Assembly: GCF_014208105.1 (NCBI RefSeq)
Contig: NZ_JACHMQ010000001.1
Span: 2,604,001 to 2,668,000 of the forward strand
Reading direction: 5' to 3'
Origin: Actinomadura coerulea
GTDB taxonomy: Bacteria > Actinomycetota > Actinomycetes > Streptosporangiales > Streptosporangiaceae
Length of the DNA: 64,000 bases
Part shown: positions 9,173 through 17,093 of the stretch, one piece after another
Numbering within the stretch: the first letter of the stretch is position 1
Layout: each line of letters starts with the position of its first letter
Position numbers and translations under genes: made by a program
The notes under the pieces: generated by a model
Told to the model about the DNA's origin: nothing
Databases searched by the model: none
The model's input: only the letters and a program-made list of their open reading frames with translations

Positions 9173-9347
9173 AGAACGACCCTTTCCCCGTTCACCCCGA
9201 ATGCCCCGATCCTATGTCGGCGGACCGCCCCGAAATGGGTCGTCCGACACCGTTCCCAGCTATTCGCCGCGACGGCCGCGCGGCGGCGGGCAGGGCGGTG
9301 GGACGGGCGGGCGCCGCCGGACCCTGACGAAGGCCCGGGCCGCCGCC

Positions 9348-9770
9348 TCAGTGACCGGACAGGCGGCAGAGCATGACACCGACGACGCGGTGACGCGGGA
9401 CGTATCCGTAGTGCCGCGAATCCCAGCTCGCCGGGCGGTTGTCGCCGAGCACGACGAGCGTCCTCGGAGGCACCGGGGCGCCGCCGATCCGCGCGACGTC
9501 CGGGTCGGCCCAGCCGCCGGGCACATGGTCGCCGGGGACGGCCACGGCTCGTTTGAGCAGCAGGGTGGTGCTGGGCCGGCCGGGGGGACGCAGCAGCGCC
9601 ACCTGGCCGCGCCGGACCCTCCGGGTCCGGCGCACGAGGATCCGGTCGCCCGAGCTCAGGGCGGGTTCCATGCTCGTCCCGTCCACGGTGGTCAGCAGAA
9701 GGCCGCGGCGCGCCGCGAGCACCAGCCCGGCCGCGGTGAGCGCCCCGGCGGCGAGGGCGGCGCGGATCAC
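9348..9770 (-). CDS. S26-family signal peptidase (peptide-operon type)
   Basis: 140 aa from GTG, overlapping the ABC gene stop (GTGA). One N-terminal membrane helix (about residues 3-20) is followed by box B DGTSMEPALSSGD, which holds the catalytic Ser, then LLLKRAVAVPGDHV with the general-base Lys, and GDNRPASWDSRHYGYV, the conserved C-terminal box. All catalytic elements are intact and the small size matches specialised actinobacterial SipW/LepB-like enzymes. It is the last gene of a four-gene operon headed by a Cys-rich peptide. The likely substrate is that peptide, cleaved near its ATGSA segment, which is compatible with small residues at -3 and -1. The enzyme class is confident; the substrate is inference. 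Confidence 0.9.
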   Translation of the reverse strand: MIRAALAAGALTAAGLVLAARRGLLLTTVDGTSMEPALSSGDRILVRRTRRVRRGQVALLRPPGRPSTTLLLKRAVAVPGDHVPGGWADPDVARIGGAPVPPRTLVVLGDNRPASWDSRHYGYVPRHRVVGVMLCRLSGH

Positions 9771-11593
9771 GTGACCTCCTGGTAGCCGGACGCCTGGAGC
9801 CGGAAGAGGCGGGCGTACCCGCCGTCGGCGGCCATCAGCGCCGCGTGCGTGCCCTGCTCGACGATCCGCCCCTCCCGCAGGACCACGATGCGGTCGGCGT
9901 CGCGGACGGCGCTCAGCCGGTGCGAGATGAGCAGGCTGGCGCGGTCCCGGCGGTGCTCGCGCATCCGCGCGTGCACCTCGTGCTCGGCCTCGGGGTCCAG
10001 TCCCGCGCCGGGCTCGTCGAGGATCATCAGGTCCCGGCCCTCGCGGACCAGCGCCCGGGCCAGCGCCACCCGCTTCCACTGCCCCCCGGACAGCACCACG
10101 CCGGTCGCCTCGTCCGCCTCGCCGAGCGCGAACATGCGGGTGAGCGCCGTGTCGTAGCCGCGGGGCAGCGCGGCCAGCCGGTCGTGGACGCCGGCGAGGG
10201 CGGCCGCCGCCTCCACCCGGCCCGGCTCGCCCGCGGACGCCAGGTCGCCGAGGGCGATGTTGTCGCGTGCGGTCATCTCGTAGTTCATGTGGTCCTGGAA
10301 GACCGCGCTGATCCGGGCGCGAAGCGCTTCGGGCGGGATGTCGCGCAGGTCCGTGCCGTCCCAGAGGATCCGCCCGCGGGTCGGGTCGTACATCCGGCAC
10401 AGCAGCTTGACCAGCGTGCTCTTGCCCGCGCCGTTCAGACCGACGAGCGCGACGGCGTCGCCGTGAGGGATCGTCAGGTCCACGCCGCGCAGCACCCAGG
10501 GGTGGTCGTCGCCGTAGCGGAACCACACGTCGCGCACCTCGATCCCGCGGCGCAGCGGCGGCGCGTCCGCGCCGTCCGCGCGGGGCAGGTCGGATCCGGC
10601 GTTGACGACGGCGACGTAGTGGGTGAACGCCAGAAGCCGCGCCTGGCCGCCGGACACCGCCGTGATGAGCCCGGCCAGCGCGGTCTGCACCCCCGCGGCC
10701 GCGGCGAGGAACATGGTGACGTCGCCGACGCTGAGCACGCCGTCGCGGGCCGCGCCGATGGCCCACCAGAGGCCGGCGCCGGTCACCGCGGCGCTGACCG
10801 TGGTCAGCCCGCCCTGCGTACGCAGCTCGCGCAGGTCCATGCGGCGGGTGGCCCCGTCGGCGTCCCGCCGCTCGCGCATCATGCGCGAGCGCAGGAACGC
10901 GCCGATCCCGAACAGCCGGATCTCCGTGGCGGCGGCCGTGCCGGTGAGCAGCTGGCCGTAGAAGAACTCGCGGCGGTGGTACCGCTCGATGCTCCACTCC
11001 ATGGCCGAGCGGCGGCGGGTGAGCAGGACCTCGGCTATGAGGGCGGGCAGGGCGGCGGCGAGCACCAGCCCGGTCATCACCGGGCTGAGCACCGCGAGGG
11101 AGCTCAGGAAGCCGACCAGCGACAGCAGCCCGCCGAGCATCCCGCCGAAACCGTCCACGATCTCGGGGAGGCGCTGGACCGCCTGCTGGGCGAGCCGTAG
11201 CCGGTCCTGGAAGGCCGGGTCCTCGAAGGCGCGCAGCCCCACCTGGCGGTCGGCGGCGGCGAACAGCCGGTCCGTGCCGGCCGCCCCGGCCGCCCGGCCG
11301 ATCTGGGACCGCGCGTAGTTCGCGGCGAGCGGCAGGAACGCGCCCGCCGTCCCCGCGGCGACCAGTCCGAGCGCCAGGCCCGCGACCGGGCCGTGCGAGC
11401 CGGTCAGGCGGTCGATCACGAGTTTGGTGAGCCAGGCCGCGGCGACGGGCGTCGCGGCCGCCGCCACGGTGGCGGCCAGGAAGAGCGGAACCCGGACGGG
11501 GGCGGCCCGACCGATCAGCGCGACGGCTGCGGCGGCCGACGCGCTCAGCTCGCGCGGCCCGATCCGCCGGTCCGGTGCCGGGGCGTCGGACAC
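9767..11593 (-). CDS. ABC transporter, fused permease-ATPase (exporter half-transporter)
   Basis: 608 aa from GTG at 11593, two nucleotides after the upstream stop; the longer open frame would overlap the TlpA gene. About six transmembrane helices occupy residues 20-310. The ATPase domain has Walker A GLNGAGKSTLV, signature LSGGQWKRVALAR, Walker B LMILDEPGAGLD and switch His (LLISHRLSAV). There is no N-terminal C39 peptidase domain, so processing must come from another enzyme, for which the coupled S26 peptidase is the obvious candidate. It probably exports the Cys-rich peptide encoded at 12413-12580. As a half-transporter it should act as a homodimer. Confidence 0.9.
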   Translation of the reverse strand: MSDAPAPDRRIGPRELSASAAAAVALIGRAAPVRVPLFLAATVAAAATPVAAAWLTKLVIDRLTGSHGPVAGLALGLVAAGTAGAFLPLAANYARSQIGRAAGAAGTDRLFAAADRQVGLRAFEDPAFQDRLRLAQQAVQRLPEIVDGFGGMLGGLLSLVGFLSSLAVLSPVMTGLVLAAALPALIAEVLLTRRRSAMEWSIERYHRREFFYGQLLTGTAAATEIRLFGIGAFLRSRMMRERRDADGATRRMDLRELRTQGGLTTVSAAVTGAGLWWAIGAARDGVLSVGDVTMFLAAAAGVQTALAGLITAVSGGQARLLAFTHYVAVVNAGSDLPRADGADAPPLRRGIEVRDVWFRYGDDHPWVLRGVDLTIPHGDAVALVGLNGAGKSTLVKLLCRMYDPTRGRILWDGTDLRDIPPEALRARISAVFQDHMNYEMTARDNIALGDLASAGEPGRVEAAAALAGVHDRLAALPRGYDTALTRMFALGEADEATGVVLSGGQWKRVALARALVREGRDLMILDEPGAGLDPEAEHEVHARMREHRRDRASLLISHRLSAVRDADRIVVLREGRIVEQGTHAALMAADGGYARLFRLQASGYQEVT

Positions 11594-11595
11594 GC

Positions 11596-12114
11596 TCAGC
11601 CCCGGCCGGCCGGCACCGGGAGCCGGTCGATCCGGGTGCCGGTCGCGGCGATCCGCCCGTCCTCGTCCACCACGTAGAGGGCGGGGGTCCACTCGTTCTG
11701 GAACGCGCGGGCCATCGGGCCGCCGTCGAGGTCGGCGAGCACCACCCTGGCGACGGGCGCCAGGGCCGCCACCGTCGCCGGGTCGTCACCGCCGACCACC
11801 GCGAGGACCCTCTCCCTGCCCAGGTCGCGCGCTCGGCCGACGAAGGACGGCAGGAGATCGTGGCAGGCCGCGCAGTCGGCGGAGAAGAACCCGACCACGC
11901 CGGTCACATCGCGGTGCGTCACCGGGTCGCCGTCGACGGTCACCGCCGTGAACTCGCCCACGGGGGCGCCCGGCTCCAGGGCGAACAGACTGTCGGCGCG
12001 GCCCGCGGAACGGAGGGCATCCGCCCGCATCCGGCGCAGGATGCCGACCGTCAGCAGCAGGTTCAGCAGGCACAGCACACCGAGCAGCACGACGGCCGCC
12101 ACGAGATATGGCAT
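11596..12114 (-). CDS. Membrane-anchored thioredoxin-like protein (TlpA/MauD type)
   Basis: 172 aa from the ATG at 12114. One N-terminal membrane helix (YLVAAVVLLGVLCLLNLLLT) is followed by an extracytoplasmic thioredoxin fold with the redox motif DCAACHDL (CAAC) about residue 92, after a GFFSADC strand, and a cis-Pro-type region NEWTPALYVVDEDG. The layout matches MauD and TlpA proteins, which keep or form disulfides during maturation of Cys-rich secreted proteins. It lies between a six-Cys peptide gene and an exporter, so disulfide formation or isomerisation in that peptide is the natural hypothesis. A MauE-like membrane partner is not present in the operon. Confidence 0.85.
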   Translation of the reverse strand: MPYLVAAVVLLGVLCLLNLLLTVGILRRMRADALRSAGRADSLFALEPGAPVGEFTAVTVDGDPVTHRDVTGVVGFFSADCAACHDLLPSFVGRARDLGRERVLAVVGGDDPATVAALAPVARVVLADLDGGPMARAFQNEWTPALYVVDEDGRIAATGTRIDRLPVPAGRG

Positions 12115-12362
12115 CAGCAATCCCTAGCGAAGAGTCCAGCGATTTCGTCGAATGAGAGACCGGAATCACCGCAGCCGGAAGGGCGGTCGCGGCTGTCGCC
12201 ATTCCGCCCGGTCGGCGCCGACAGGCCGGGCCGGATACACGGGGAATCACGATGGGCGCGAACACCGGATCGCACCCATGTCGAACAAGGGCGAGCCACA
12301 TTTCGGAGGAGCCGAAAACCCTGGAAGGGCCGCGCTCCGCCGCAGAGGGCTTCTTCCGCCCG

Positions 12363-12394
12363 CCGGGCGGCGGCGCGGCCGCACCGCCGCCCGG
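12363..12394 (-). terminator. Strong hairpin just downstream of the Cys-rich peptide gene (attenuator)
   Basis: A perfect 11-bp inverted repeat (CCGGGCGGCGG / CCGCCGCCCGG) with a 10-nt loop starts 18 nt after the peptide stop. No U-run follows, and the operon continues in the same direction. It would act as a partial terminator or 3' stabiliser giving more peptide mRNA than enzyme mRNA, as is common for precursor-peptide operons. Confidence 0.6.
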
Positions 12395-12412
12395 TTTCGC
12401 AGCCTGATCAGA

Positions 12413-12580
12413 TCAGCAGCTACTGCGGACCTTGGTCCAGCTGCAGCCCGTGTCCACGCAGCAGAACCGGTACCAGTAGCCGGGGTGCCCTTGGGCGTTG
12501 CAGAAGTAGGTGCCGCTGCACGCCGATCCGGTGGCCTTCGGGACGATGCGCTCCAGCGCACGGTCGATGAGACGACTCAT
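12413..12580 (-). CDS. Cys-rich precursor peptide (55 aa), probable secreted disulfide peptide
   Basis: The start is fixed by an AAGGAG box 5-6 nt upstream of the ATG at 12580. The first 20 residues (MSRLIDRALERIVPKATGSA) form an amphipathic, positively charged leader without a Sec-type hydrophobic core. The rest (35 residues) holds all six Cys, as C-x5-C-x13-CC-x4-C-x8-C, plus an aromatic PGYWYRFCC block. A cut after ATGSA would place a Cys at position 1 of the mature peptide. The gene heads an operon with a CAAC thioredoxin, an exporter and a signal peptidase. The aromatic/Cys pattern faintly recalls methylamine dehydrogenase light chains, whose maturation uses MauD, but it is far shorter. 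I do not recognise a named family. Confidence 0.8.
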   Translation of the reverse strand: MSRLIDRALERIVPKATGSACSGTYFCNAQGHPGYWYRFCCVDTGCSWTKVRSSC

Positions 12581-12912
12581 CGCATCTCCTTCTCGTAATG
12601 CCAGAGAATCACCGGATCGAAACGTCGCCGGGCCGTGCACGCGCTGAAGTCAACGGTCGGCACCGTTTATTGTCCGGATTACTCCCCGGCGCGGGGCTGG
12701 CCCAAGTATCACCCCCGGCACCGCGAACACCGCAACCCTCGGTGAACCACAAGATGATCTTTGTGTGATATTGATGAACACCGCGGCAGCAATGATCAAT
12801 AACTCCGTGGTTTGGAGAGGAAACGGTTCTCGGGCCGGCCCGCTGATCTAGTGTCATGCCAGTCCAGCGGGGCTTGGTGCCCCGAACCTTTACCGGAGGG
12901 GCCGATGCTGGG
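12581..12912. other. Divergent intergenic region upstream of the peptide operon and cyclase gene
   Basis: No gene is convincing here. It must contain the promoters of the minus-strand peptide operon and the plus-strand cyclase gene. A TTGACT hexamer occurs on the minus strand near 12650, but I see no clear matching -10 element, so no promoter is called. The stretch around 12660-12800 is less GC-rich than its surroundings. Confidence 0.4.
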
Positions 12913-13869
12913 ATGACGGCAGGGCGGGCGATGCCAACACAGGACGACGTCCTCGGATATTTCGACACGCTGTCGAACTGGGGGCGGTGGGGCGGCGACG
13001 ACGAGCTCGGCACTCTGAACCACATCACCGACGACGTCCGGCTGGCGGCGGCCCGGGCCGTGCGCCACGGCAGGAGCGTGTCGTGCGCGTGGGAGGTCGC
13101 CGTCCCGAAGGACATGGAGCGGTCGACGACGGCGTGCCCGTGCGCCGCCGAGATGCCGGGTGCCGAGAACATGCCGGTGCCCGAGTTCCGCAACGACCGG
13201 CGCTGGGGCTTCTCATCCGAGCGGCTCGGCATCACGTTCCACGGCAACACCCTCACCCACCTCGACTCGCCGTGCCACATCTTCTGGGACGGCACGATGT
13301 ACAACGGGCGGTCGCACTCGCTCGTCGACGCCGAGAAGGGATCGGCGTGGGCGGCGGTCACGGCGGCGGCGAACGGGATCGTCACGCGCGGTGTCCTGCT
13401 GGACGTCGCGAAGGTCCGCGAGGTGCCGTGGCTGGAACCGGGGCAGGGCGTGTTCCCCGAGGATCTCGAGGAGGCCGAGCGTCGCCAGGGTGTGCGGGTG
13501 CGCCCCGGTGATGCGGTGCTCCTGCGGACCGGCTACGGCCGCCTCCGGCACGAGGCCGGTGAGGCCGGCGGCTTCACGCAGGCCGGTTGGCACGCGTCCT
13601 GCCTGCCGTGGCTGCGTGAACGGGAGGTCTCGCTGATCGGCGCCGACACCCCCCAGGACGTCCAGCCCTCGGGGTACAAGGACGTGCTGATGCCGGTCCA
13701 CGCGGTGAGCCTCGTCGCGATGGGGCTGTGGCTGCTCGACAACTGCGACCTGGAGGCGTGCGCGACGACGGCCGCCGAGCTCGGCCAGTGGGACTTCCAA
13801 CTCGCGGTCGCGCCGGTCCGCTTCTCCGGTACGTCCGGCAGCCCGGTCAACCCGATCGCCACGTTCTGA
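12913..13869 (+). CDS. Cyclase-family metal-dependent hydrolase (kynurenine formamidase-like)
   Basis: 318 aa from the ATG at 12913, preceded by GGAGGGG about 11 nt upstream; an ATG at 12931 is an alternative. The metal-binding signature of the family (H-x-x-x-H-x-D-x-P-x-H type) is seen as TLTHLDSPCHIFWDG about residue 112. DAVLLRTGYG and GADTPQDVQPS segments match the C-terminal part of the cyclase/SnoaL-unrelated PF04199 fold. Members hydrolyse N-formylkynurenine, isatin or similar amides, or cyclise polyketides. The substrate cannot be read from sequence. It stands alone between divergent and convergent minus-strand genes. Confidence 0.8.
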   Translation: MTAGRAMPTQDDVLGYFDTLSNWGRWGGDDELGTLNHITDDVRLAAARAVRHGRSVSCAWEVAVPKDMERSTTACPCAAEMPGAENMPVPEFRNDRRWGFSSERLGITFHGNTLTHLDSPCHIFWDGTMYNGRSHSLVDAEKGSAWAAVTAAANGIVTRGVLLDVAKVREVPWLEPGQGVFPEDLEEAERRQGVRVRPGDAVLLRTGYGRLRHEAGEAGGFTQAGWHASCLPWLREREVSLIGADTPQDVQPSGYKDVLMPVHAVSLVAMGLWLLDNCDLEACATTAAELGQWDFQLAVAPVRFSGTSGSPVNPIATF

Positions 13870-13984
13870 CCGCGGAACGAGGCGGCCTGGCTGATCGCCA
13901 CCTGGTCGCCCTGGCCGGACGCGAGCCTCGACCACGTCGAGAACATGAATCTCTGACTGGTACCGCCGATACTTCTTCCGCAGG

Positions 13985-15016
13985 TCAGGGGACCTTGTTG
14001 AGGGAGCCGTGGTCGCGGATCGCGGCGCAGGACCGGGCGGCCATGGCGAGGAACATTTCGTCGCCGCGCTGGGTGGGGGTGCCGTAGGCGCAGCCGAGCA
14101 CGGTGATCAGGGGGCCTTGGAGGAAGGCGAAGGCGTAGTCGTCCCAGCACTCCTCAAGGGAGTAGCCGGTCACGCCGTGACCGGCCAGGACGCCGTGGTA
14201 GGCGGCGACCAGATCGCGCTCGTGGGTCCGGCGGTCTGCGACGGTGAGGCCGGTCCCCAGGAAATAGGCAAGATCGCGGGCGGGCAGGCCGACGGTGAGG
14301 GTCTGCCAGTCGACCGCGGCGACGCCGGGTCCGCCGCCGGCCGCGAAGATGATGTTGTCGAGACGGTAGTCGCCGTGGACGAGGGAGAAGCGCTCCGGAC
14401 GCGCCGTGATCCATGGTCCGGCGCGGAGGGCGACGGCCCGCAGCGTCGCCTTGTCCTCGGCGGCCAGCCGGTCCGCGAACCGGTCGATGAAGATCTCCGT
14501 GGCCGGGACCAGCGCGCCGGTCACTCCGTCGCCGTCCTCGGGGCCGGTGCGGTGCAGCCAGTCCAGATCCGGCAGGGCCGGGTCGCACCAGCGGGGGCCG
14601 TGCAGTCCGGCCAGGTTGACCACGCAGTCCAGCGCTTCGGCGGCGGCGCAACCGGCGAGTTGGTCGCCCTGCGCGCCGGGGTGCAGGTCCTCCAGGAGCA
14701 GGACGAAGTCGGTGGCGTCCTCGGTGAGCATGCCGTACCGGCAGGCCGGGGTGCGCACGGCCACCGTCGGGGCCACGTCGAGGTAGAACCGCACCTCCGT
14801 CCGGTAGATGCCCTTGAGCATCTCCCGTGTGGCCTGGTCGGCCGCCGGGAGCTTGGCCACCAGCCGCGCCGGCACCCCGTCCCCGGTCAGTTCGCCCCGG
14901 AAGCAGCCGCTCATCTGGCCCGTCCCGACCGGCCGCCACCGGACGTCGGTCACCGCCGCGCCGAGCACGTCGCTCAGCCAGGCGGCGTTCAGCCGGGTGG
15001 GTTCGCCGCCGGTCAC
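13985..15016 (-). CDS. Aminoglycoside/ecdysteroid-kinase-like phosphotransferase
   Basis: 343 aa from GTG, overlapping the upstream stop (GTGA). The catalytic loop LVHGDYRLDNIIF (about residue 225) and the metal-binding AAVDWQTL (about 248) are the two hallmarks of the APH/choline kinase fold; LVAKLPA near residue 50 supplies the ATP-binding Lys. The pattern is closest to the ecdysteroid/acyl-CoA-dehydrogenase-associated phosphotransferases. It is translationally coupled to an LLM-class oxidoreductase, so both likely act on one small molecule. Substrate unknown; a detoxification or catabolic role is inference. Confidence 0.85.
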   Translation of the reverse strand: MTGGEPTRLNAAWLSDVLGAAVTDVRWRPVGTGQMSGCFRGELTGDGVPARLVAKLPAADQATREMLKGIYRTEVRFYLDVAPTVAVRTPACRYGMLTEDATDFVLLLEDLHPGAQGDQLAGCAAAEALDCVVNLAGLHGPRWCDPALPDLDWLHRTGPEDGDGVTGALVPATEIFIDRFADRLAAEDKATLRAVALRAGPWITARPERFSLVHGDYRLDNIIFAAGGGPGVAAVDWQTLTVGLPARDLAYFLGTGLTVADRRTHERDLVAAYHGVLAGHGVTGYSLEECWDDYAFAFLQGPLITVLGCAYGTPTQRGDEMFLAMAARSCAAIRDHGSLNKVP

Positions 15017-16107
15017 GAGTCCCCCGCGCGGGCGCGTCCCGGGTTGCGGGGCAGTCCCTCGAACCCGTCAGCGGGCCGCGCCGCCCGGTAGGCGTCGATG
15101 ATCGGGGCCAGTTCGACCGGGGTGGCGCCGTGCAGGACGACGCTGTCGGCGCCGGCGTCGAACTGGGCGAGGACGCGCCGCGCGCACTGTTCGGGAGAGC
15201 CGGTCGCCGCCGCCTCCAGCCATTCCGGGGGGAGCAGCCCGGCCAGGTGGCGCAGTTCGTCCGGCGTGGCGAGCGCGTCGAAGGCCCCGGGGTAGCCGTC
15301 GACCAGGTCGTCGGCGCGGAACCGGGCCAGGTCGGCCGGATCCCAGCGGTTGGCCCGGACCAGCAGGTCACCGTAGCCCTGCAGGTAGGTGGCCAGGCGG
15401 CCGACGAGCTTGCGCAGGCGGGCCTCCTCGTCCAGATGGTCGCCGACCGCGGCCAGGACCGACCACACCCGTACCGAGCCGGGGTCGCGGCCCGCCGCCG
15501 CGGCGCCCCGGCGGATCGAGGAGACCGCACGGGCCAGGGTCTCGTCGGTGAAGAAGGTGTGCAGGACGACCCCGTCGGCGACCCGGCCGGCGAACTCGAG
15601 CGTCCGCTCGCCCATCGCCATGAGCATGACCGGGATGTCCTCCCGGAACGTCGAGTCCTGGCTGAGGTACGGATAGCTTCCGGCGGGGCCGTCGTGCCCG
15701 ACGACCGCCTCTCCCCGCCACAGCCGGCGCATGATGCCGATGAAGTCCTCGAGCTGGGCCTGGGTGACGCGGCGCAGGCCCATCACGTCGAAGAGCATGT
15801 CGAAGCCCCGGCCCAGGCCGAGCGCGAACCGCCCGCCGGTCATCCGGTGCATCGTCGTGGCGACCGTCGCGGTGACCAGGGGATGGCGGGTGTTGTGGTT
15901 GGTGGCCGCGGTGGCGATGCCGATCCGGGTGCCGGCCGCCGCCGCGGCTCCCGCCAGCACCGCCGCGTCCTTGGTGTTGAAGCGCTCCGAGAGGAACACC
16001 GAGCCGAGCCCCAGGGCCTCGGCCTCGGCGACCTCGCCGAGCAGGTCGCGCGGGGTGCTCGAATGCCCGGCCAGCCCGTAGCAGCCGAGCTCTGGCAGGT
16101 CGTCCAC
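15013..16107 (-). CDS. LLM-class (F420/FMN-dependent) oxidoreductase
   Basis: 364 aa from GTG at 16107 with a GGAGGAGG ribosome site 5 nt upstream. Features of the bacterial luciferase-like TIM barrel are visible: AEALGLGSVFLSERF near residue 28, IGIATAATNHNTRHP near 62 and the GRFALGLGRGF block near 92, typical of F420-dependent members. It overlaps the downstream phosphotransferase gene by four bases, so the pair forms an operon. Likely oxidises or reduces a hydroxyl/ketone or enone substrate with F420; the exact substrate is unknown. Confidence 0.9.
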   Translation of the reverse strand: MDDLPELGCYGLAGHSSTPRDLLGEVAEAEALGLGSVFLSERFNTKDAAVLAGAAAAAGTRIGIATAATNHNTRHPLVTATVATTMHRMTGGRFALGLGRGFDMLFDVMGLRRVTQAQLEDFIGIMRRLWRGEAVVGHDGPAGSYPYLSQDSTFREDIPVMLMAMGERTLEFAGRVADGVVLHTFFTDETLARAVSSIRRGAAAAGRDPGSVRVWSVLAAVGDHLDEEARLRKLVGRLATYLQGYGDLLVRANRWDPADLARFRADDLVDGYPGAFDALATPDELRHLAGLLPPEWLEAAATGSPEQCARRVLAQFDAGADSVVLHGATPVELAPIIDAYRAARPADGFEGLPRNPGRARAGDS

Positions 16108-16207
16108 CGGGGCCTCCTCCGCCTGCGCCGGGCCTCGACCGTACCCGAAATGGACACCTGTCCGAAAGCCTGTCCAGGTCGCTTCCGCGCGGGGCGAGGC
16201 CGACGGC

Positions 16208-16490
16208 TCAGGTGGGCAGGATCAGGTGGGAGGTGTCCGCGAGGCGGTAGGTGGTGGCGCGGAGTTCGGAGTCGGCGGCATCGGCGGCCCCGGTGCCCGG
16301 GTTGCGTGCGAGGCGGGGGTGGGCGCCTCCGGAGACCTGGAGGCGGAGACGGTGGCCGGGCGCGAAACGATGGGCGACGCCGAGCAGGTCGACCGTGGCG
16401 ACGGTGTCCGCCGGATCGGCGCGGGTCAGGCGGACGATCCCGTCGCAGAGGTTGCGCGACCGGCCCGGGGTCGAGTGAAGCGTCCCGGGG
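16208..16490 (-). pseudogene. CocE/NonD-type hydrolase remnant (C-terminal PepX_C domain only)
   Basis: The minus frame ending at the TGA at 16208 encodes a recognisable PepX_C end: RNLCDGIVRLTRADPADT, then AHRFAPGHRLRLQVSGGAHP and ARNPGTG. These match the last ~90 residues of CocE/NonD-family acyl esterases. The catalytic alpha/beta-hydrolase part is absent; upstream the homology stops where the HTH gene at 16491 ends and the frame closes at 16540. It is a 5'-truncated remnant left by a deletion. Confidence 0.7.
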
Positions 16491-16934
16491 TCACCTGCCC
16501 ACGGTGGCCTGGACGGCCTCGACCTCTTCGCCGACGTTCATGGGGAGCGTCGCACTGCCGGCGAGAGCAAGACTCAGCGCCACCGCGGCAAAGCCGAACG
16601 CGGGCCGCCACCGCGGCCTCCGGGCCGCCCTCGGCTCGGTCGCGGTGATGGGTTCGCCGACCGCGATGCGCTTCCTGACGGCCACCCAGGACGCCGCCTC
16701 TTCGTCGTCCAGCCCGCACGCCAGGACGAAGGCGACCAGCAGCTCCTCGCGGGGCAGGGTCTTGCGGCCGAGGGCGGTGGACGCGGTCGAGTAGGGCAGC
16801 ACTAGCCCGGCGTCGGCGGCCCGGCGCTCCAGCTGCCGGTAGCTGAGGCCCGACCAGGCCTTGAGCCGGCGCAGCGCGGCGATGAACTCCGCCTCGTCGG
16901 CTGCCACGTCCGGTGACGGTGGCGGTGCGGTCAC
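16491..16934 (-). CDS. Helix-turn-helix protein with C-terminal membrane helix
   Basis: 147 aa from the GTG at 16934; the longer open frame runs antisense through the serine hydrolase gene and is a shadow. The N-terminal half (FIAALRRLKAWSGLSYRQLE, then RRAADAGLVLPYSTAS and GRKTLPREELLVAFVLACGL) is the usual XRE-like helix-turn-helix found in many actinobacterial proteins. A single hydrophobic helix (FGFAAVALSLALAGSA) sits near the C-terminus with about 15 residues beyond it. No sensor domain is present. Membrane-tethered regulators of this kind often have unknown targets. Confidence 0.7.
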   Translation of the reverse strand: MTAPPPSPDVAADEAEFIAALRRLKAWSGLSYRQLERRAADAGLVLPYSTASTALGRKTLPREELLVAFVLACGLDDEEAASWVAVRKRIAVGEPITATEPRAARRPRWRPAFGFAAVALSLALAGSATLPMNVGEEVEAVQATVGR

Positions 16935-17093
16935 GATCTCACCCCGATGCTCGTCGATCGATCCACTATGCCCCACGCTGAACAGGCCGTACAGCGTCTC
17001 GCACAAGCTCGAACGGCATGACCCCTTGATCACCGCGGCCCGCCGCGGCCAGCCTCTGGCGCATCCCCCGCGAGACACCGCACTGGAGGTCGC

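Noticed and set aside
12114-12299. Short minus frame between the Cys-rich peptide and the thioredoxin gene whose stop overlaps the ATG (TGATG)
   Set aside because: No ribosome site, no family resemblance and no conserved Cys pattern; the overlap may be chance. Kept only as a note because it would be coupled to the thioredoxin gene.
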